Part shown: positions 55,855-64,000 of the stretch, piece after piece
Layout of the letters: each line of letters begins with the position of its first letter
How positions within the stretch are numbered: the first letter of the stretch is position 1
Source of the DNA: Shewanella avicenniae
Lineage (GTDB): Bacteria; Pseudomonadota; Gammaproteobacteria; Enterobacterales; Shewanellaceae
Direction: 5' to 3'
Length of the DNA: 64,000 nucleotides
Assembly (NCBI RefSeq): GCF_017354945.1
Contig: NZ_CP071503.1
Location: 2,418,001-2,482,000, forward strand
The notes under the pieces: generated by a model
Told to the model about the DNA's origin: nothing
Databases searched by the model: none
The model's input: only the letters and a program-made list of their open reading frames with translations
Position numbers and translations under genes: made by a program

Positions 55855-56592
55855 ATGACAGTAGGTAGAATTCACTCGATAGAGTCTTTCGGAACCGTTG
55901 ATGGCCCAGGCATACGCTTTATTGCCTTTATGCAGGGATGTTTGATGCGGTGTAAATACTGTCACAACCGTGACACCTGGGATTTAGACGACGGTAAAGA
56001 AACCACGGTAGCTGACCTGATGGAACAAATCATCAGCTACCGTTCTTTTTACGAAGCCAGCAACGGCGGTGTTACGGCCAGTGGTGGCGAAGCAGTGTTA
56101 CAGGCGGAGTTTGTTGCCGAGTGGTTTAAAGCTTGCCAACAAGAAGGATTTCATACCTGTCTCGATACCAATGGGTTTGTCCGCAAATACACCCCGGTTA
56201 TCGATGAATTACTCGACCATACCTCGTTGGTAATGCTCGACATCAAACAGATGGATGATGCCAAGCATATTGACCTGACCAAAGTCAGTAATCACCGCAC
56301 CCTGCAATTTGCAGAATATTTAGCAAAACGCGGACAAAAAACCTGGATTCGCTATGTTGTTGTGGGTGGTTACACCGATGATGAAGCCTCAGCGATTAAG
56401 TTGGCCGATTTTATCGCACCGATGAAAAACGTTGAGAAGGTAGAACTTCTGCCCTATCACGAGCTAGGCAAACATAAGTGGGAAGCGTTGGGTGAGCAAT
56501 ATGAACTCGATGGCGTTAAACCGCCCTCTCGCGAAACCATGGAACAGATTAAAGCGGTATTTACCGCACGCGGCATTAATGCAACGTACTAA
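55855..56592 (+). CDS. pflA: Pyruvate formate-lyase activating enzyme
   Basis: 245 aa radical-SAM protein that generates the glycyl radical on PflB. The cluster motif CxxxCxxC is C29-C33-C36 ([11 protein letters not shown]), after the conserved start [30 protein letters not shown] (the GGE motif) and LDTNGF follow. The ATG at 55855 has AGGAG 6 nt upstream; the TTG just before it is not needed. Confidence 0.96.
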   Translation: MTVGRIHSIESFGTVDGPGIRFIAFMQGCLMRCKYCHNRDTWDLDDGKETTVADLMEQIISYRSFYEASNGGVTASGGEAVLQAEFVAEWFKACQQEGFHTCLDTNGFVRKYTPVIDELLDHTSLVMLDIKQMDDAKHIDLTKVSNHRTLQFAEYLAKRGQKTWIRYVVVGGYTDDEASAIKLADFIAPMKNVEKVELLPYHELGKHKWEALGEQYELDGVKPPSRETMEQIKAVFTARGINATY

Positions 56593-56595
56593 GCC

Positions 56596-57078
56596 TTAAA
56601 GTTCATCCCAGAACTTTTTGTCCAATCGTTCAAATGCCAATTTAAGCAATACCGCGATGTCCATATAGCAGGCATTACCGCCTAAAGGACGCGCACTGAT
56701 CCCTAAGCCTGCAAGCTTAGCGTTCAGTTCATTTCCCCAACCGAGTAGTGACACCGGCAGCGGATGGCGCGAACGCCAACCCAACCACAACACTCCTTGC
56801 AGGGGTAAGCTGATAAAAAACAGTGTGGTTGCCAGTGCCTGCGGCAGAAATGTCCAGCCAAGAAACAACAACTGACCACCACCGGCTACCAGTGCCAGCA
56901 GGGGCAGTAGGGATTTTGCCAGTTGTGTCGCTTTAATCACGCGATACTCTGGGAAAAAATACCCAAGCTGCGGTACTAGCGGCCAGGTCCGCATATAACG
57001 CTGACCATCCCGCAGAGTAATGAAAATATCAGGACTCAAATGGGTAAACCTGCATAAAGAGTTATTGCTTTTTACCAT
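56596..57078 (-). CDS. yfbV: UPF0208 membrane protein YfbV
   Basis: About 160 aa. Recognised by RDGQRYMRTWPLVPQLG, RVIKATQLA and SLPLQGVLWLGWRSRHPLP, as in E. coli YfbV, which also neighbours ackA-pta. Two TM helices (about residues 50-90) and a cytoplasmic C-terminus ending LDKKFWDEL. YfbV is reported to help insulate the Ter macrodomain region in E. coli; whether this applies here is open. Start chosen at the ATG 57078; the SD is weak. Confidence 0.88.
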   Translation of the reverse strand: MVKSNNSLCRFTHLSPDIFITLRDGQRYMRTWPLVPQLGYFFPEYRVIKATQLAKSLLPLLALVAGGGQLLFLGWTFLPQALATTLFFISLPLQGVLWLGWRSRHPLPVSLLGWGNELNAKLAGLGISARPLGGNACYMDIAVLLKLAFERLDKKFWDEL

Positions 57079-57185
57079 AGCACATATCACTGCGAGCGCC
57101 CAAGATAGGACGCCGAAGATAGTGTGCCAATACAGGTTCCGTCGCTAGCTCGGGATCGGCAGTTTACGGCAAAAGGTTAAATAAG

Positions 57186-58382
57186 ATGTCAAATAAATTC
57201 GTGTTGGTTTTGAACTGTGGCAGCTCATCATTGAAGTTCGCCGTGATGGATGCACTCACTGGGGAAGAACAGGTTTCTGGTCTTGCTGAGTGCTTCGGTT
57301 TAGAAGATTCCAGAATTAAATGGAAATATGATGGCAAGAAGCAAGAAGTTGCGCTTGGTGCCTATACAGCTCACCGCGAAGCTGTTGAATTCATTGTAAA
57401 AGACATTCTTGGCCCACTTCCAGAATTAGCATCGCAAATTTTGGCGGTTGGCCATCGTATCGTACACGGCGGCGAAAAATTCACCCGTTCAGTCATCATC
57501 GACGACAGCGTCATTGATGGCATTGAAGAATGTGCCTCATTGGCTCCGCTGCATAACCCAGCACACCTGATTGGTATTCGTGCCGCGATTGCCTCATTCC
57601 CGAAACTGCCTCAGGTTGCCGTATTTGATACTGCATTCCACCAATCCATGCCAGAGCACGCCTATATCTATGCGCTGCCTTACAAACTGTACCGCGAACA
57701 CAGCATTCGTCGTTACGGGATGCATGGTACTAGTCACCTGTTTGTTAGCCGCGAAGCAGCAAAACTGCTCGACAAGCCAATTGAAGAAACTGCGATTATC
57801 TGTGCTCACTTAGGTAACGGCGCATCAGTGACTGCGGTTAAAGGCGGTAAGAGCGTTGATACCTCGATGGGCTTGACACCACTAGAAGGCTTAGTGATGG
57901 GAACCCGTTCGGGCGATCTCGACCCATCGATCATCTATCATTTGGTGCATCAACTGGGTTACACCATCGATGAAGTCAACAACATGCTCAACAAGCAAAG
58001 TGGTTTGCTCGGCATCTCTGAAAAAACCAACGATTGCCGCGGCATTGAAGAAGGTTACGCCGATGGCCATAAAGGCTGTACTTTGGCACTGGAAATCTTC
58101 TGCTATCGCTTAGCCAAATACATCGCCTCTTACACTGTACCGTTGGGCAAACTGGACGCTGTTGTGTTCACTGGTGGTATTGGTGAAAACTCTTCTCTGA
58201 TCCGTGAAAAAGTGCTGCAACACCTGCAAATCTTCAACTTTAAAGTGGATGAAGAACGCAACTTGGCCGCGCGCTTTGGTCACGAAGGCATTATCACCAG
58301 CGACGACAGTACCGTTGCAATGGTAATTCCAACCAACGAAGAGTGGGTAATTGCTGAAGACGCACTGCGTCTGATCCAGTAA
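57186..58382 (+). CDS. ackA: Acetate kinase
   Basis: 398 aa of the ASKHA fold. Acetyl phosphate plus ADP gives acetate plus [18 protein letters not shown] (phosphate-binding loop 1), [38 protein letters not shown] ([12 protein letters not shown] active-site region) and FTGGIGENS are complete. It follows the anaerobic pfl block and is followed by pta after 149 bp. Its leader is divergent with yfbV. Confidence 0.97.
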   Translation: MSNKFVLVLNCGSSSLKFAVMDALTGEEQVSGLAECFGLEDSRIKWKYDGKKQEVALGAYTAHREAVEFIVKDILGPLPELASQILAVGHRIVHGGEKFTRSVIIDDSVIDGIEECASLAPLHNPAHLIGIRAAIASFPKLPQVAVFDTAFHQSMPEHAYIYALPYKLYREHSIRRYGMHGTSHLFVSREAAKLLDKPIEETAIICAHLGNGASVTAVKGGKSVDTSMGLTPLEGLVMGTRSGDLDPSIIYHLVHQLGYTIDEVNNMLNKQSGLLGISEKTNDCRGIEEGYADGHKGCTLALEIFCYRLAKYIASYTVPLGKLDAVVFTGGIGENSSLIREKVLQHLQIFNFKVDEERNLAARFGHEGIITSDDSTVAMVIPTNEEWVIAEDALRLIQ

Positions 58383-58397
58383 GTAATGCTTGAGTAA

Positions 58398-58462
58398 GTA
58401 ACTAACCACTAATTAGTTACTAATGATGTACTGCCGTTTCGGCTAGATGTCGAACGGCAGTA
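58398..58462 (+). other. Two hairpins between ackA and pta
   Basis: AGTAACTAA / TTAGTTACT (58398-58422) and ACTGCCGTT / AACGGCAGT (58431-58462, 14-nt loop). Neither has a T-run. They may tune pta relative to ackA or mark RNA processing. Confidence 0.55.
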
Positions 58463-58531
58463 TAATGACGCAATCAACAACGAGTTAACAAAGGACTGAT
58501 TAACAAGGTTCAGTTCATTAAAGAGGTTGAT

Positions 58532-60670
58532 ATGTCCCGTAATATCATGTTGATCCCCATTGGTACAGGCGTTGGCCTGACCTCAATTAGTTTGGGGATG
58601 GTGCGAGCGCTTGAACGCCACGGCGTAAAAGTTCAATTCTTCAAGCCAATCGCCCAAATGCGACCTACTGATAAAGGTCCAGAACGCTCTACCACTATTC
58701 TTAGCAAGTCACCGACCGTTAACCCTCTCGAACCCTTCGATATGTCCCATGCAGAATCGTTGATCCGTGCAGATCAAACCGATGTACTGATGGAACAGAT
58801 TGTGGCGCGCGCGTCAGAGATTGCCCCAAACACTGAAACCCTGATCATTGAGGGCTTGGTTCACACCCGCAATCACCATTTTGCAGATGACGTGAACTAC
58901 GCGATTGCCAAAGCATTGGACGCCGATGTTATTTTTGTCGCGACACCAGGCAACGACACGCCTAACGGCTTGATGAACCGTCTTGAAATCGCCTTCAACT
59001 CATGGGGCGGTACCAAAAATCGCCGTCTGATTGGTGCCATTGTGAATAAGATTGGCGCACCAGTGGATGAAGATGGTCGCACTCGCCCGGATCTGTCAGA
59101 AGTATTCGATTCAGATCATATGCAACGCGCTGATACCTCTGGCATGTTCCAACTGCCAGGCAAGAGCCCGCTGCGTATTCTCGGTAGCGTGCCATACAAC
59201 TTAGATTTGGTATCACCACGTGCATCAGATCTGGCCAAACACCTGCGTGCTCGCATCATCAACGCCGGTGAGATGAATACTCGCCGTCTGCGTAAAGTGA
59301 CCTTCTGCGCCCGTTCATTGCCAAACATGGTGCAACACCTGCAAACAGACTCACTGTTGGTGACCTCTGGTGACCGTTCTGACGTTATCGTATCTGCCTG
59401 CTTAGCAGCAATGAATGGCGTTAAAGTTGGTGCCTTGCTGTTGACCGGAAGTTATGAGCCAGAGCCTGCGATTATGGCGCTGTGTGAGCAAGCTTTTGAA
59501 ACGGGTCTACCGGTATTTTTGATCGATAGCAACACATGGCAAACATCGCTCAACATTCAACGTTTTGACCACGAAGTACCGGTTGACGACGCTGTCCGCA
59601 TCGAGCTGGTACAAGATTACGTGGCGGGTCATATCGACCAAAGCTGGATTGAAAGCGTGACTGAAAATGCTGTGCGTGAAAACCGCCTATCGCCACCTGC
59701 ATTCCGCTACAAGCTGACCCAACTCGCACGCGCTGCTAATAAACGTGTGGTGCTGCCAGAAGGCGATGAGCCACGTACAATCAAAGCAGCATCAATCTGT
59801 GCTGAACGTGGTATTGCTCACTGCGTGTTATTGGGTAAGAAAGACGAAATCCTGCGTATCGCCTCGCAACAAGGGGTGACCTTAGGAGAAGGCATCGAAA
59901 TCGTTGACCCAGATGAAGTCCGTGAACGTTATGTTGCACCTATGGTGGAATTGCGCCGCGGCAAAGGCATGACCGAAGTTGTAGCACGCGAGCAACTGGA
60001 AGATAACATGGTGCTGGGCACTATGATGCTGGCAGAAGATGAAGTGGACGGTATCGTATCTGGTGCAGTACACACCACCGCGAACACCATTCGCCCACCA
60101 TTGCAGCTGATCAAAACTGCGCCGGGCTCTAGCTTGGTGTCGTCTATCTTCTTTATGCTGATGCCAGACCAAGTATTAGTCTACGGTGACTGTGCGATTA
60201 ATCCAGATCCAACTGCCGACCAATTAGCAGATATCGCGATTCAGTCAGCAGAATCTGCCAAAGCCTTTGGTATTGAACCTCGCGTAGCAATGATCAGTTA
60301 CTCAACCGGTACTTCAGGTACAGGTTCTGACGTAGACAAAGTGCGTGAAGCGACCCAAATCGCTAAAGAAAAACGCCCTGATTTGATCATCGATGGTCCG
60401 CTGCAATATGACGCAGCCGTGATGCCAAACGTGGCACGTTCTAAAGCCCCGAACAGCCCAGTCGCAGGTAAAGCGACGGTGTTTGTGTTCCCAGATTTGA
60501 ACACAGGTAACACCACTTATAAGGCAGTTCAGCGAAGTGCGGATCTGATCAGTATCGGCCCAATGCTGCAAGGTATGCGTAAGCCAGTGAACGACTTGTC
60601 ACGTGGCGCGTTGGTGGATGACATTGTCTATACCATCGCCCTGACAGCCATTCAGGCAACGCAAAACTAA
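58532..60670 (+). CDS. pta: Phosphate acetyltransferase
   Basis: 712 aa, the long form of Pta as in E. coli. Acetyl-CoA plus Pi gives acetyl phosphate. The N-terminal P-loop-like domain has [20 protein letters not shown], then the DRTGG-type regulatory domain, and the C-terminal catalytic PTA domain (from about 390) has [31 protein letters not shown] and [25 protein letters not shown]. It completes the pfl-ack-pta overflow route and, through acetyl phosphate, links to response regulator phosphorylation. Confidence 0.97.
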   Translation: MSRNIMLIPIGTGVGLTSISLGMVRALERHGVKVQFFKPIAQMRPTDKGPERSTTILSKSPTVNPLEPFDMSHAESLIRADQTDVLMEQIVARASEIAPNTETLIIEGLVHTRNHHFADDVNYAIAKALDADVIFVATPGNDTPNGLMNRLEIAFNSWGGTKNRRLIGAIVNKIGAPVDEDGRTRPDLSEVFDSDHMQRADTSGMFQLPGKSPLRILGSVPYNLDLVSPRASDLAKHLRARIINAGEMNTRRLRKVTFCARSLPNMVQHLQTDSLLVTSGDRSDVIVSACLAAMNGVKVGALLLTGSYEPEPAIMALCEQAFETGLPVFLIDSNTWQTSLNIQRFDHEVPVDDAVRIELVQDYVAGHIDQSWIESVTENAVRENRLSPPAFRYKLTQLARAANKRVVLPEGDEPRTIKAASICAERGIAHCVLLGKKDEILRIASQQGVTLGEGIEIVDPDEVRERYVAPMVELRRGKGMTEVVAREQLEDNMVLGTMMLAEDEVDGIVSGAVHTTANTIRPPLQLIKTAPGSSLVSSIFFMLMPDQVLVYGDCAINPDPTADQLADIAIQSAESAKAFGIEPRVAMISYSTGTSGTGSDVDKVREATQIAKEKRPDLIIDGPLQYDAAVMPNVARSKAPNSPVAGKATVFVFPDLNTGNTTYKAVQRSADLISIGPMLQGMRKPVNDLSRGALVDDIVYTIALTAIQATQN

Positions 60671-60678
60671 ACTCTTGA

Positions 60679-60707
60679 AAAAGGCGCCGCTCGGCGCCTT
60701 TTCTTTT
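60679..60707 (+). terminator. Terminator of ackA-pta
   Basis: A 10-bp stem AAAAGGCGCC / GGCGCCTTTT, loop GCTC, then CTTTT. Confidence 0.92.
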
Positions 60708-60804
60708 ATCTGTGCAGTGTCGTTAAAACAGGCACTTTTTGAGCACTCTTGATTTAACCTTAAATTCAAGCTGTTAGCGATTCTAGTGTAAGTATTCAAC
60801 AAAG

Positions 60805-60827
60805 TTTTCCACAGTTTTTGTGGATAA
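60805..60827. promoter_or_regulatory. Inverted pair of DnaA-box-like sequences
   Basis: TTTTCCACA (60805-60813) fits the relaxed DnaA box TTWTNCACA and TGTGGATAA (60819-60827) is a perfect consensus box on the other strand, five bases apart. The pair can also form a CCACA/TGTGG hairpin. It lies in the gap between pta and a lipoprotein gene. Binding by DnaA is an inference. Confidence 0.5.
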
Positions 60828-60938
60828 CCTGCTAACTTATCAAAAGCTGAGCTATCTCAATCTTTGCTACCGCGTTCAACTTGCGTCATCCCAATAAAAA
60901 CCAGATACTTTAGAGCATCATTCTTAACGCTCCCGATT

Positions 60939-61382
60939 ATGAAACAATTTTTTATCCTGATACTCATGGCCTGCTCACTGCTTGTGGGCTGCGATAAAGT
61001 CGAAGATGGTGTATTAAAGCCCGAAGATGTTGCTATGGGATTTATGCGCGCAATCTATGTAGACCGTGACGTTCAGAAAGCAATGCCGTTTGTTAATCCT
61101 CAACTGCAGAAAGTGATGAAAAGCTATTACATCGCAGCCTCAGTACAACGCTACATGCTCGGCTTGTCGATGGACAACGTGTCGCTGTCCGTTGAAGATA
61201 TCGACATTGACTTCTTTCGAAAATTTGCCAACGAAACCACGGTCGTGATCAAGATTGTGGGGCAAAAAGGTGGTCGCGATTGGGCAGATGACCGCACCTT
61301 TAGATTAAAGAAAACCACCACAGGCTGGATTATCACTGAAATTATGTCAGAGACCGGCAAAATCAACGTAGGCGCATACTAG
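60939..61382 (+). CDS. Small lipoprotein, DUF4878-like
   Basis: 147 aa. Lipobox LLVGC gives lipidation near Cys18; a polar mature part of about 130 residues (KPEDVAMGFMRAIYVDRDVQ, then RTFRLKKTTTGWIITEI) has the NTF2/DUF4878-like sequence of short exported proteins. Function unknown. The ATG at 60939 begins the signal; the open frame upstream has no SD. It lies 21 bp before yciB, possibly in one transcript with yciB-yciI-xthA. Confidence 0.75.
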   Translation: MKQFFILILMACSLLVGCDKVEDGVLKPEDVAMGFMRAIYVDRDVQKAMPFVNPQLQKVMKSYYIAASVQRYMLGLSMDNVSLSVEDIDIDFFRKFANETTVVIKIVGQKGGRDWADDRTFRLKKTTTGWIITEIMSETGKINVGAY

Positions 61383-61403
61383 CGCTCGAGTTAAAGGCAT
61401 TTC

Positions 61404-61949
61404 ATGAAGCAACTCCTCGATTTTTTACCGCTGATTATCTTTTTTGCTGTCTATAAGCTGTTCGATATCTACATCGCCACCGGCGTGCTCGTGGCCGCCA
61501 CCACGCTGCAACTGCTGCTCACCTACATTATTTACCGTAAAGTTGAAAAGATGCTGCTGTTTACTTTTGCCATGGTAGTGGTATTCGGCACGCTGACACT
61601 GGTGTTCCATAACGATGCCTTTATCAAATGGAAAGTGACCATCATCAACTGGCTGTTTGCGGCTGCATTGGCCATCAGCCACTTTATGAATAAGCCACTG
61701 ATCAAAGTCATGCTCGGTAAAGAGATCAGTGTGAAAGATGAAATTTGGACCCGAGTCACGTGGTTTTGGGTCAGTTTTTTTATGATTTGCAGTCTAGCTA
61801 ATCTGTATATTGCATTTCAAATGAGTCAAGAAGCTTGGGTTAACTTTAAAGTTTTCGGGCTCACCGGCGCGACACTGATATGCACCATCTTCACGGTGTT
61901 TTATTTGTTTAAACATATTCCAGAAGAACAACGGAAGGAACTTAAATAA
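61404..61949 (+). CDS. yciB: Inner membrane-spanning protein YciB (septation protein A)
   Basis: 181 aa with about five TM helices. Start [25 protein letters not shown]-like [31 protein letters not shown] and [20 protein letters not shown] are the YciB/IspZ pattern. In enterobacteria YciB acts in cell-envelope synthesis and division. Its stop overlaps the yciI start (TAATG). Confidence 0.94.
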   Translation: MKQLLDFLPLIIFFAVYKLFDIYIATGVLVAATTLQLLLTYIIYRKVEKMLLFTFAMVVVFGTLTLVFHNDAFIKWKVTIINWLFAAALAISHFMNKPLIKVMLGKEISVKDEIWTRVTWFWVSFFMICSLANLYIAFQMSQEAWVNFKVFGLTGATLICTIFTVFYLFKHIPEEQRKELK

Positions 61950-62248
61950 TGTGGTACATGATTTCGTCTCAAGATATTGAAAACTCATTAGAACAACGTA
62001 TGTCCGTTCGCCCTGCTCACCTTGCACGCTTGCAAGTGTTAGCCGATGAAGGCCGTTTGAAGCTTGCTGGTCCGCATCCTGCGATTGATAGCGAAAACCC
62101 AGGTGAAGCAGGTTTCACCGGTTCATTGGTGGTCGCTGAGTTCGATTCGTTGCAAGCCGCGCAAGCATGGGCTGATGCCGATCCATATGTCGCTGCGGGT
62201 GTTTACGCATCCGTTGTAGTTAAACCATTCAAATACGTACTGCCTTAA
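61949..62248 (+). CDS. yciI: YciI family protein
   Basis: 99 aa, ferredoxin-like alpha/beta fold. It aligns with E. coli YciI throughout ([56 protein letters not shown]). The conserved His (RPAHLARL) and Asp (WADADPY) suggest a catalytic site of unknown reaction. One-base overlaps with both neighbours imply coupled translation of yciB-yciI-xthA. Confidence 0.94.
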   Translation: MWYMISSQDIENSLEQRMSVRPAHLARLQVLADEGRLKLAGPHPAIDSENPGEAGFTGSLVVAEFDSLQAAQAWADADPYVAAGVYASVVVKPFKYVLP

Positions 62249-63057
62249 TGAAGATTGTTTCTTTTAATATCAATGGGCTACGCGCTAGATTGCATCAACT
62301 GCAAGCGTTAATCGATAGTCACGCTCCTGACGTTATTGGCCTGCAAGAAACCAAAGTGCACGATGAGGCATTTCCACTCGCTGAAGTGGAAGCCATGGGA
62401 TATCAAGTCCATTACCATGGGGGCAAAGCCCACTACGGGGTGGCCTTGCTGTCAAAACTGCCGATCATTGACGTGCAAAAAGGTTTCCCAACCGATGCTG
62501 AAGATGCACAACGCCGTTTGATTGTGGGCAAGTTTCAACAAGCCAATGGCCGAACACTGACCGTGATTAATGGCTATTTTCCGCAAGGCGAAAATATTGA
62601 GCATGAAGTGAAATATCCCGCCAAACGTAAGTTTTATGCGGATTTGATGCAGTATTTGGCGAGCGATTTTTCAGTAGATGATGATATTGCCATCATAGGG
62701 GATATCAACATCTCCCCTATCGATTTGGATATCGGTATTGGCGATGTTAACGCAAAACGTTGGTTAAAAACCGGCAAATGTAGTTTCCAACCGGAAGAAC
62801 GCCAATGGCTTGCGACACTGCTGAATTGGGGCTTAGTTGATACCTTTAGAGCGCTGCATCCATCGCGTGAGCAACGCTATTCATGGTTTGATTATCGCAG
62901 CAAAGGCTTTGAAGATAACCGTGGTCTACGGATTGATGTGATTCTGGCAACACCATCGCTGGCAAGTCGATTAATCGAAGCAGACGTCGATTATGAGCTA
63001 CGGGCGATGGAAAAGCCGTCTGATCACGCACCGATCTGGAGTCGTTTTAACGACTAA
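62248..63057 (+). CDS. xthA: Exodeoxyribonuclease III (AP endonuclease)
   Basis: 269 aa DNA repair nuclease: cuts at abasic sites and degrades 3' ends of duplex DNA. E34 in LQETKVHD, the Asp/Asn pair in [21 protein letters not shown]-like [10 protein letters not shown] and the catalytic His in PSDHAPIWS are intact, closely matching E. coli XthA. Its start overlaps the yciI stop (TAATG), an unusual but clear coupling of a repair gene with yciBI. Confidence 0.96.
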   Translation: MKIVSFNINGLRARLHQLQALIDSHAPDVIGLQETKVHDEAFPLAEVEAMGYQVHYHGGKAHYGVALLSKLPIIDVQKGFPTDAEDAQRRLIVGKFQQANGRTLTVINGYFPQGENIEHEVKYPAKRKFYADLMQYLASDFSVDDDIAIIGDINISPIDLDIGIGDVNAKRWLKTGKCSFQPEERQWLATLLNWGLVDTFRALHPSREQRYSWFDYRSKGFEDNRGLRIDVILATPSLASRLIEADVDYELRAMEKPSDHAPIWSRFND

Positions 63058-63074
63058 CTTGCAGCTCAAGATAG

Positions 63075-63112
63075 AAAAAGCCCAGTCACTCGAAAATGAC
63101 TGGGCTTTTTTG
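63075..63112. terminator. Bidirectional terminator after xthA
   Basis: A 14-bp stem AAAAAGCCCAGTCA / TGACTGGGCTTTTT with an 8-nt loop and flanking A and T runs; shared by xthA and the convergent lipase gene. Confidence 0.93.
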
Positions 63113-63125
63113 TTTCTAACGCCGC

Positions 63126-64000
63126 TTAGTTAGAACAGCTTTGCACTACTGCAGGATTAGTCACTACAATCATCGGCGCACCCGCAGACGCACTCGCCGC
63201 AAAAGTGGCTACCTGTGCTTGCATCTCTGCCGTGGCCTGCGCTGCCATGCCATCCGTCACGCCAGCAACTTCAGACGGGCTAACAATCGAGCTGTGATGG
63301 CCTTTAGTGAAGCGCACTACACCACTGCCGCTTGCCATGCTATCAACACAACTTAGACCCAAAGCACTGATCAACGGCTCAGTACCTGACAGTGGGAAGC
63401 CAGATACACTGTTCGGCAAGGTTTGGTCACCTAAGTTACCAGCACCATCACCCACCACTTCAATCAACTGTACCGGTAAGCCAGATTCTGCCAGCTTAGC
63501 CGCTTGGTTGATAGGGTCGCCCGCTTCAATCGACGTTTGAATTGCAAAGGCAAAGGTTGGAATAAACTGCTGATAAACTGCTTGCACCAATGCATTGTAT
63601 TCAGCAGAGCCTACTGCATATCCTGCAGTGTTTGCTTGAGTCACCAACGCTTGGAAGGTTTCCGACGCTGTCACATTGCTAAACAGCACTGGACTAAAGG
63701 CTGCAGAACCTGCAAATGCGCCCGCTAAGCCTCCCGCTGGCACCACTAACGACACCCCTTGCAAGGCAAAGGCATTCGGTAAGCTATTGCCGCTGCTTGG
63801 GTCAACCAAACCGGTGCTGGCATATGTGGCAAAATCAGTGCCCACAATGCCACCTAAGCTCATCCCTTGCGCTGTCACTTTGCTGGCATCTAACAGCGGT
63901 GATGCTGTATCGGCAGCAAGCAGGTTAAGTGATTGGCGCAGCGCTAACTCATCAGCGGTTGCTTGACGGAAATTGTCACGCACACTCAGCGGACTACCAA
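63126..64000 (-). CDS. Extracellular lipase, Pla-1/cef family (N-terminal part outside window)
   Basis: C-terminal 290 or so residues of a larger protein; the frame is open to the window edge and should continue several hundred residues upstream. The lipase elbow GMSLGG lies in VTAQGMSLGGIVGTDF, and the C-terminal VRFTKGHHSSIVSP would carry the catalytic His. The sequence GSPLSVRDNFRQATADELAL and the layout fit the Pla-1/cef group of Shewanella, Aeromonas and Vibrio (VolA-type surface lysophospholipases). Cys pairs (LSCVDS, QSCSN) may form a disulfide. Whether it is lipidated cannot be judged here. Confidence 0.88.
   Translation of the reverse strand, partial: GSPLSVRDNFRQATADELALRQSLNLLAADTASPLLDASKVTAQGMSLGGIVGTDFATYASTGLVDPSSGNSLPNAFALQGVSLVVPAGGLAGAFAGSAAFSPVLFSNVTASETFQALVTQANTAGYAVGSAEYNALVQAVYQQFIPTFAFAIQTSIEAGDPINQAAKLAESGLPVQLIEVVGDGAGNLGDQTLPNSVSGFPLSGTEPLISALGLSCVDSMASGSGVVRFTKGHHSSIVSPSEVAGVTDGMAAQATAEMQAQVATFAASASAGAPMIVVTNPAVVQSCSN

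Overview
The window reads as chromosomal DNA of a Shewanella-like marine or aquatic gammaproteobacterium. The evidence is protein-level resemblance to enterobacterial and Shewanella families (IlvI/IlvH, FolX/YfcH, YciB/YciI/XthA), the block focA-pflB-pflA-yfbV-ackA-pta, a Pla-1/cef-type extracellular lipase, and four intact or nearly intact TonB-dependent receptor-type genes plus a remnant of a fifth. I see no phage, insertion sequence, CRISPR array, rRNA or tRNA. The genus is an inference.

Layout. 1-6.2 kb: ilvIH (the ilvI start lies outside the window), then a Pho-box-driven pstSCAB phosphate importer without phoU. 6.2-9.9 kb: a SpoT-like HD hydrolase, two alpha/beta hydrolases and a YcbL-type metallo-hydrolase. 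10.3-15.9 kb: a TonB receptor with a structured leader, then a convergent HlyD-ABC-permease exporter. 15.9-25.6 kb: a long non-coding gap, an exported beta-propeller protein, an rRNA methyltransferase-like protein, an AI-2E-type permease, folX-yfcH and several small genes (GNAT, 2OG-Fe(II) oxygenase, nitroreductase, lipoprotein). 25.7-30.0 kb: a thiamine acquisition operon under a TPP riboswitch, made of TonB receptor, thiamine-binding MTH1187-like protein, PnuT permease and thiamine kinase-like protein. 30.2-34.3 kb: a GFA-type protein, an aldo-keto reductase, a small OMP and two solute-binding-like proteins. 34.4-40.2 kb: the C-terminal remnant of a TonB receptor, a RegA/RegB-like two-component system, a copper-type (OprC/NosA-like) receptor and a divergent MFS transporter, ending at a block-structured heptanucleotide repeat.

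40.4-49.7 kb: a small membrane protein, a TonB-receptor-like barrel with no recognisable plug domain followed by an S10 serine carboxypeptidase, a YitT/YczE-like membrane protein, a GST behind a sharp operator-like palindrome, MipA/OmpV and metY. 49.7-60.7 kb: a membrane diguanylate cyclase and the anaerobic pyruvate/formate/acetate block, with a perfect PdhR-type palindrome upstream of pflB. 60.9-64 kb: a small lipoprotein, yciB-yciI-xthA (overlapping stops and starts) and the C-terminal part of an extracellular lipase running out of the window.

Functional themes are nutrient import across the outer membrane (phosphate, thiamine, probably copper, perhaps peptides) and mixed-acid fermentation (PFL turns pyruvate into formate and acetyl-CoA, Pta-AckA makes acetate and ATP, FocA moves formate). 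The most unusual items are the plugless TonB-type barrel next to a peptidase, the copper-receptor/RegBA-like cluster beside a receptor remnant, the 14-copy heptamer array, and several unassigned palindromic operators and leader structures.
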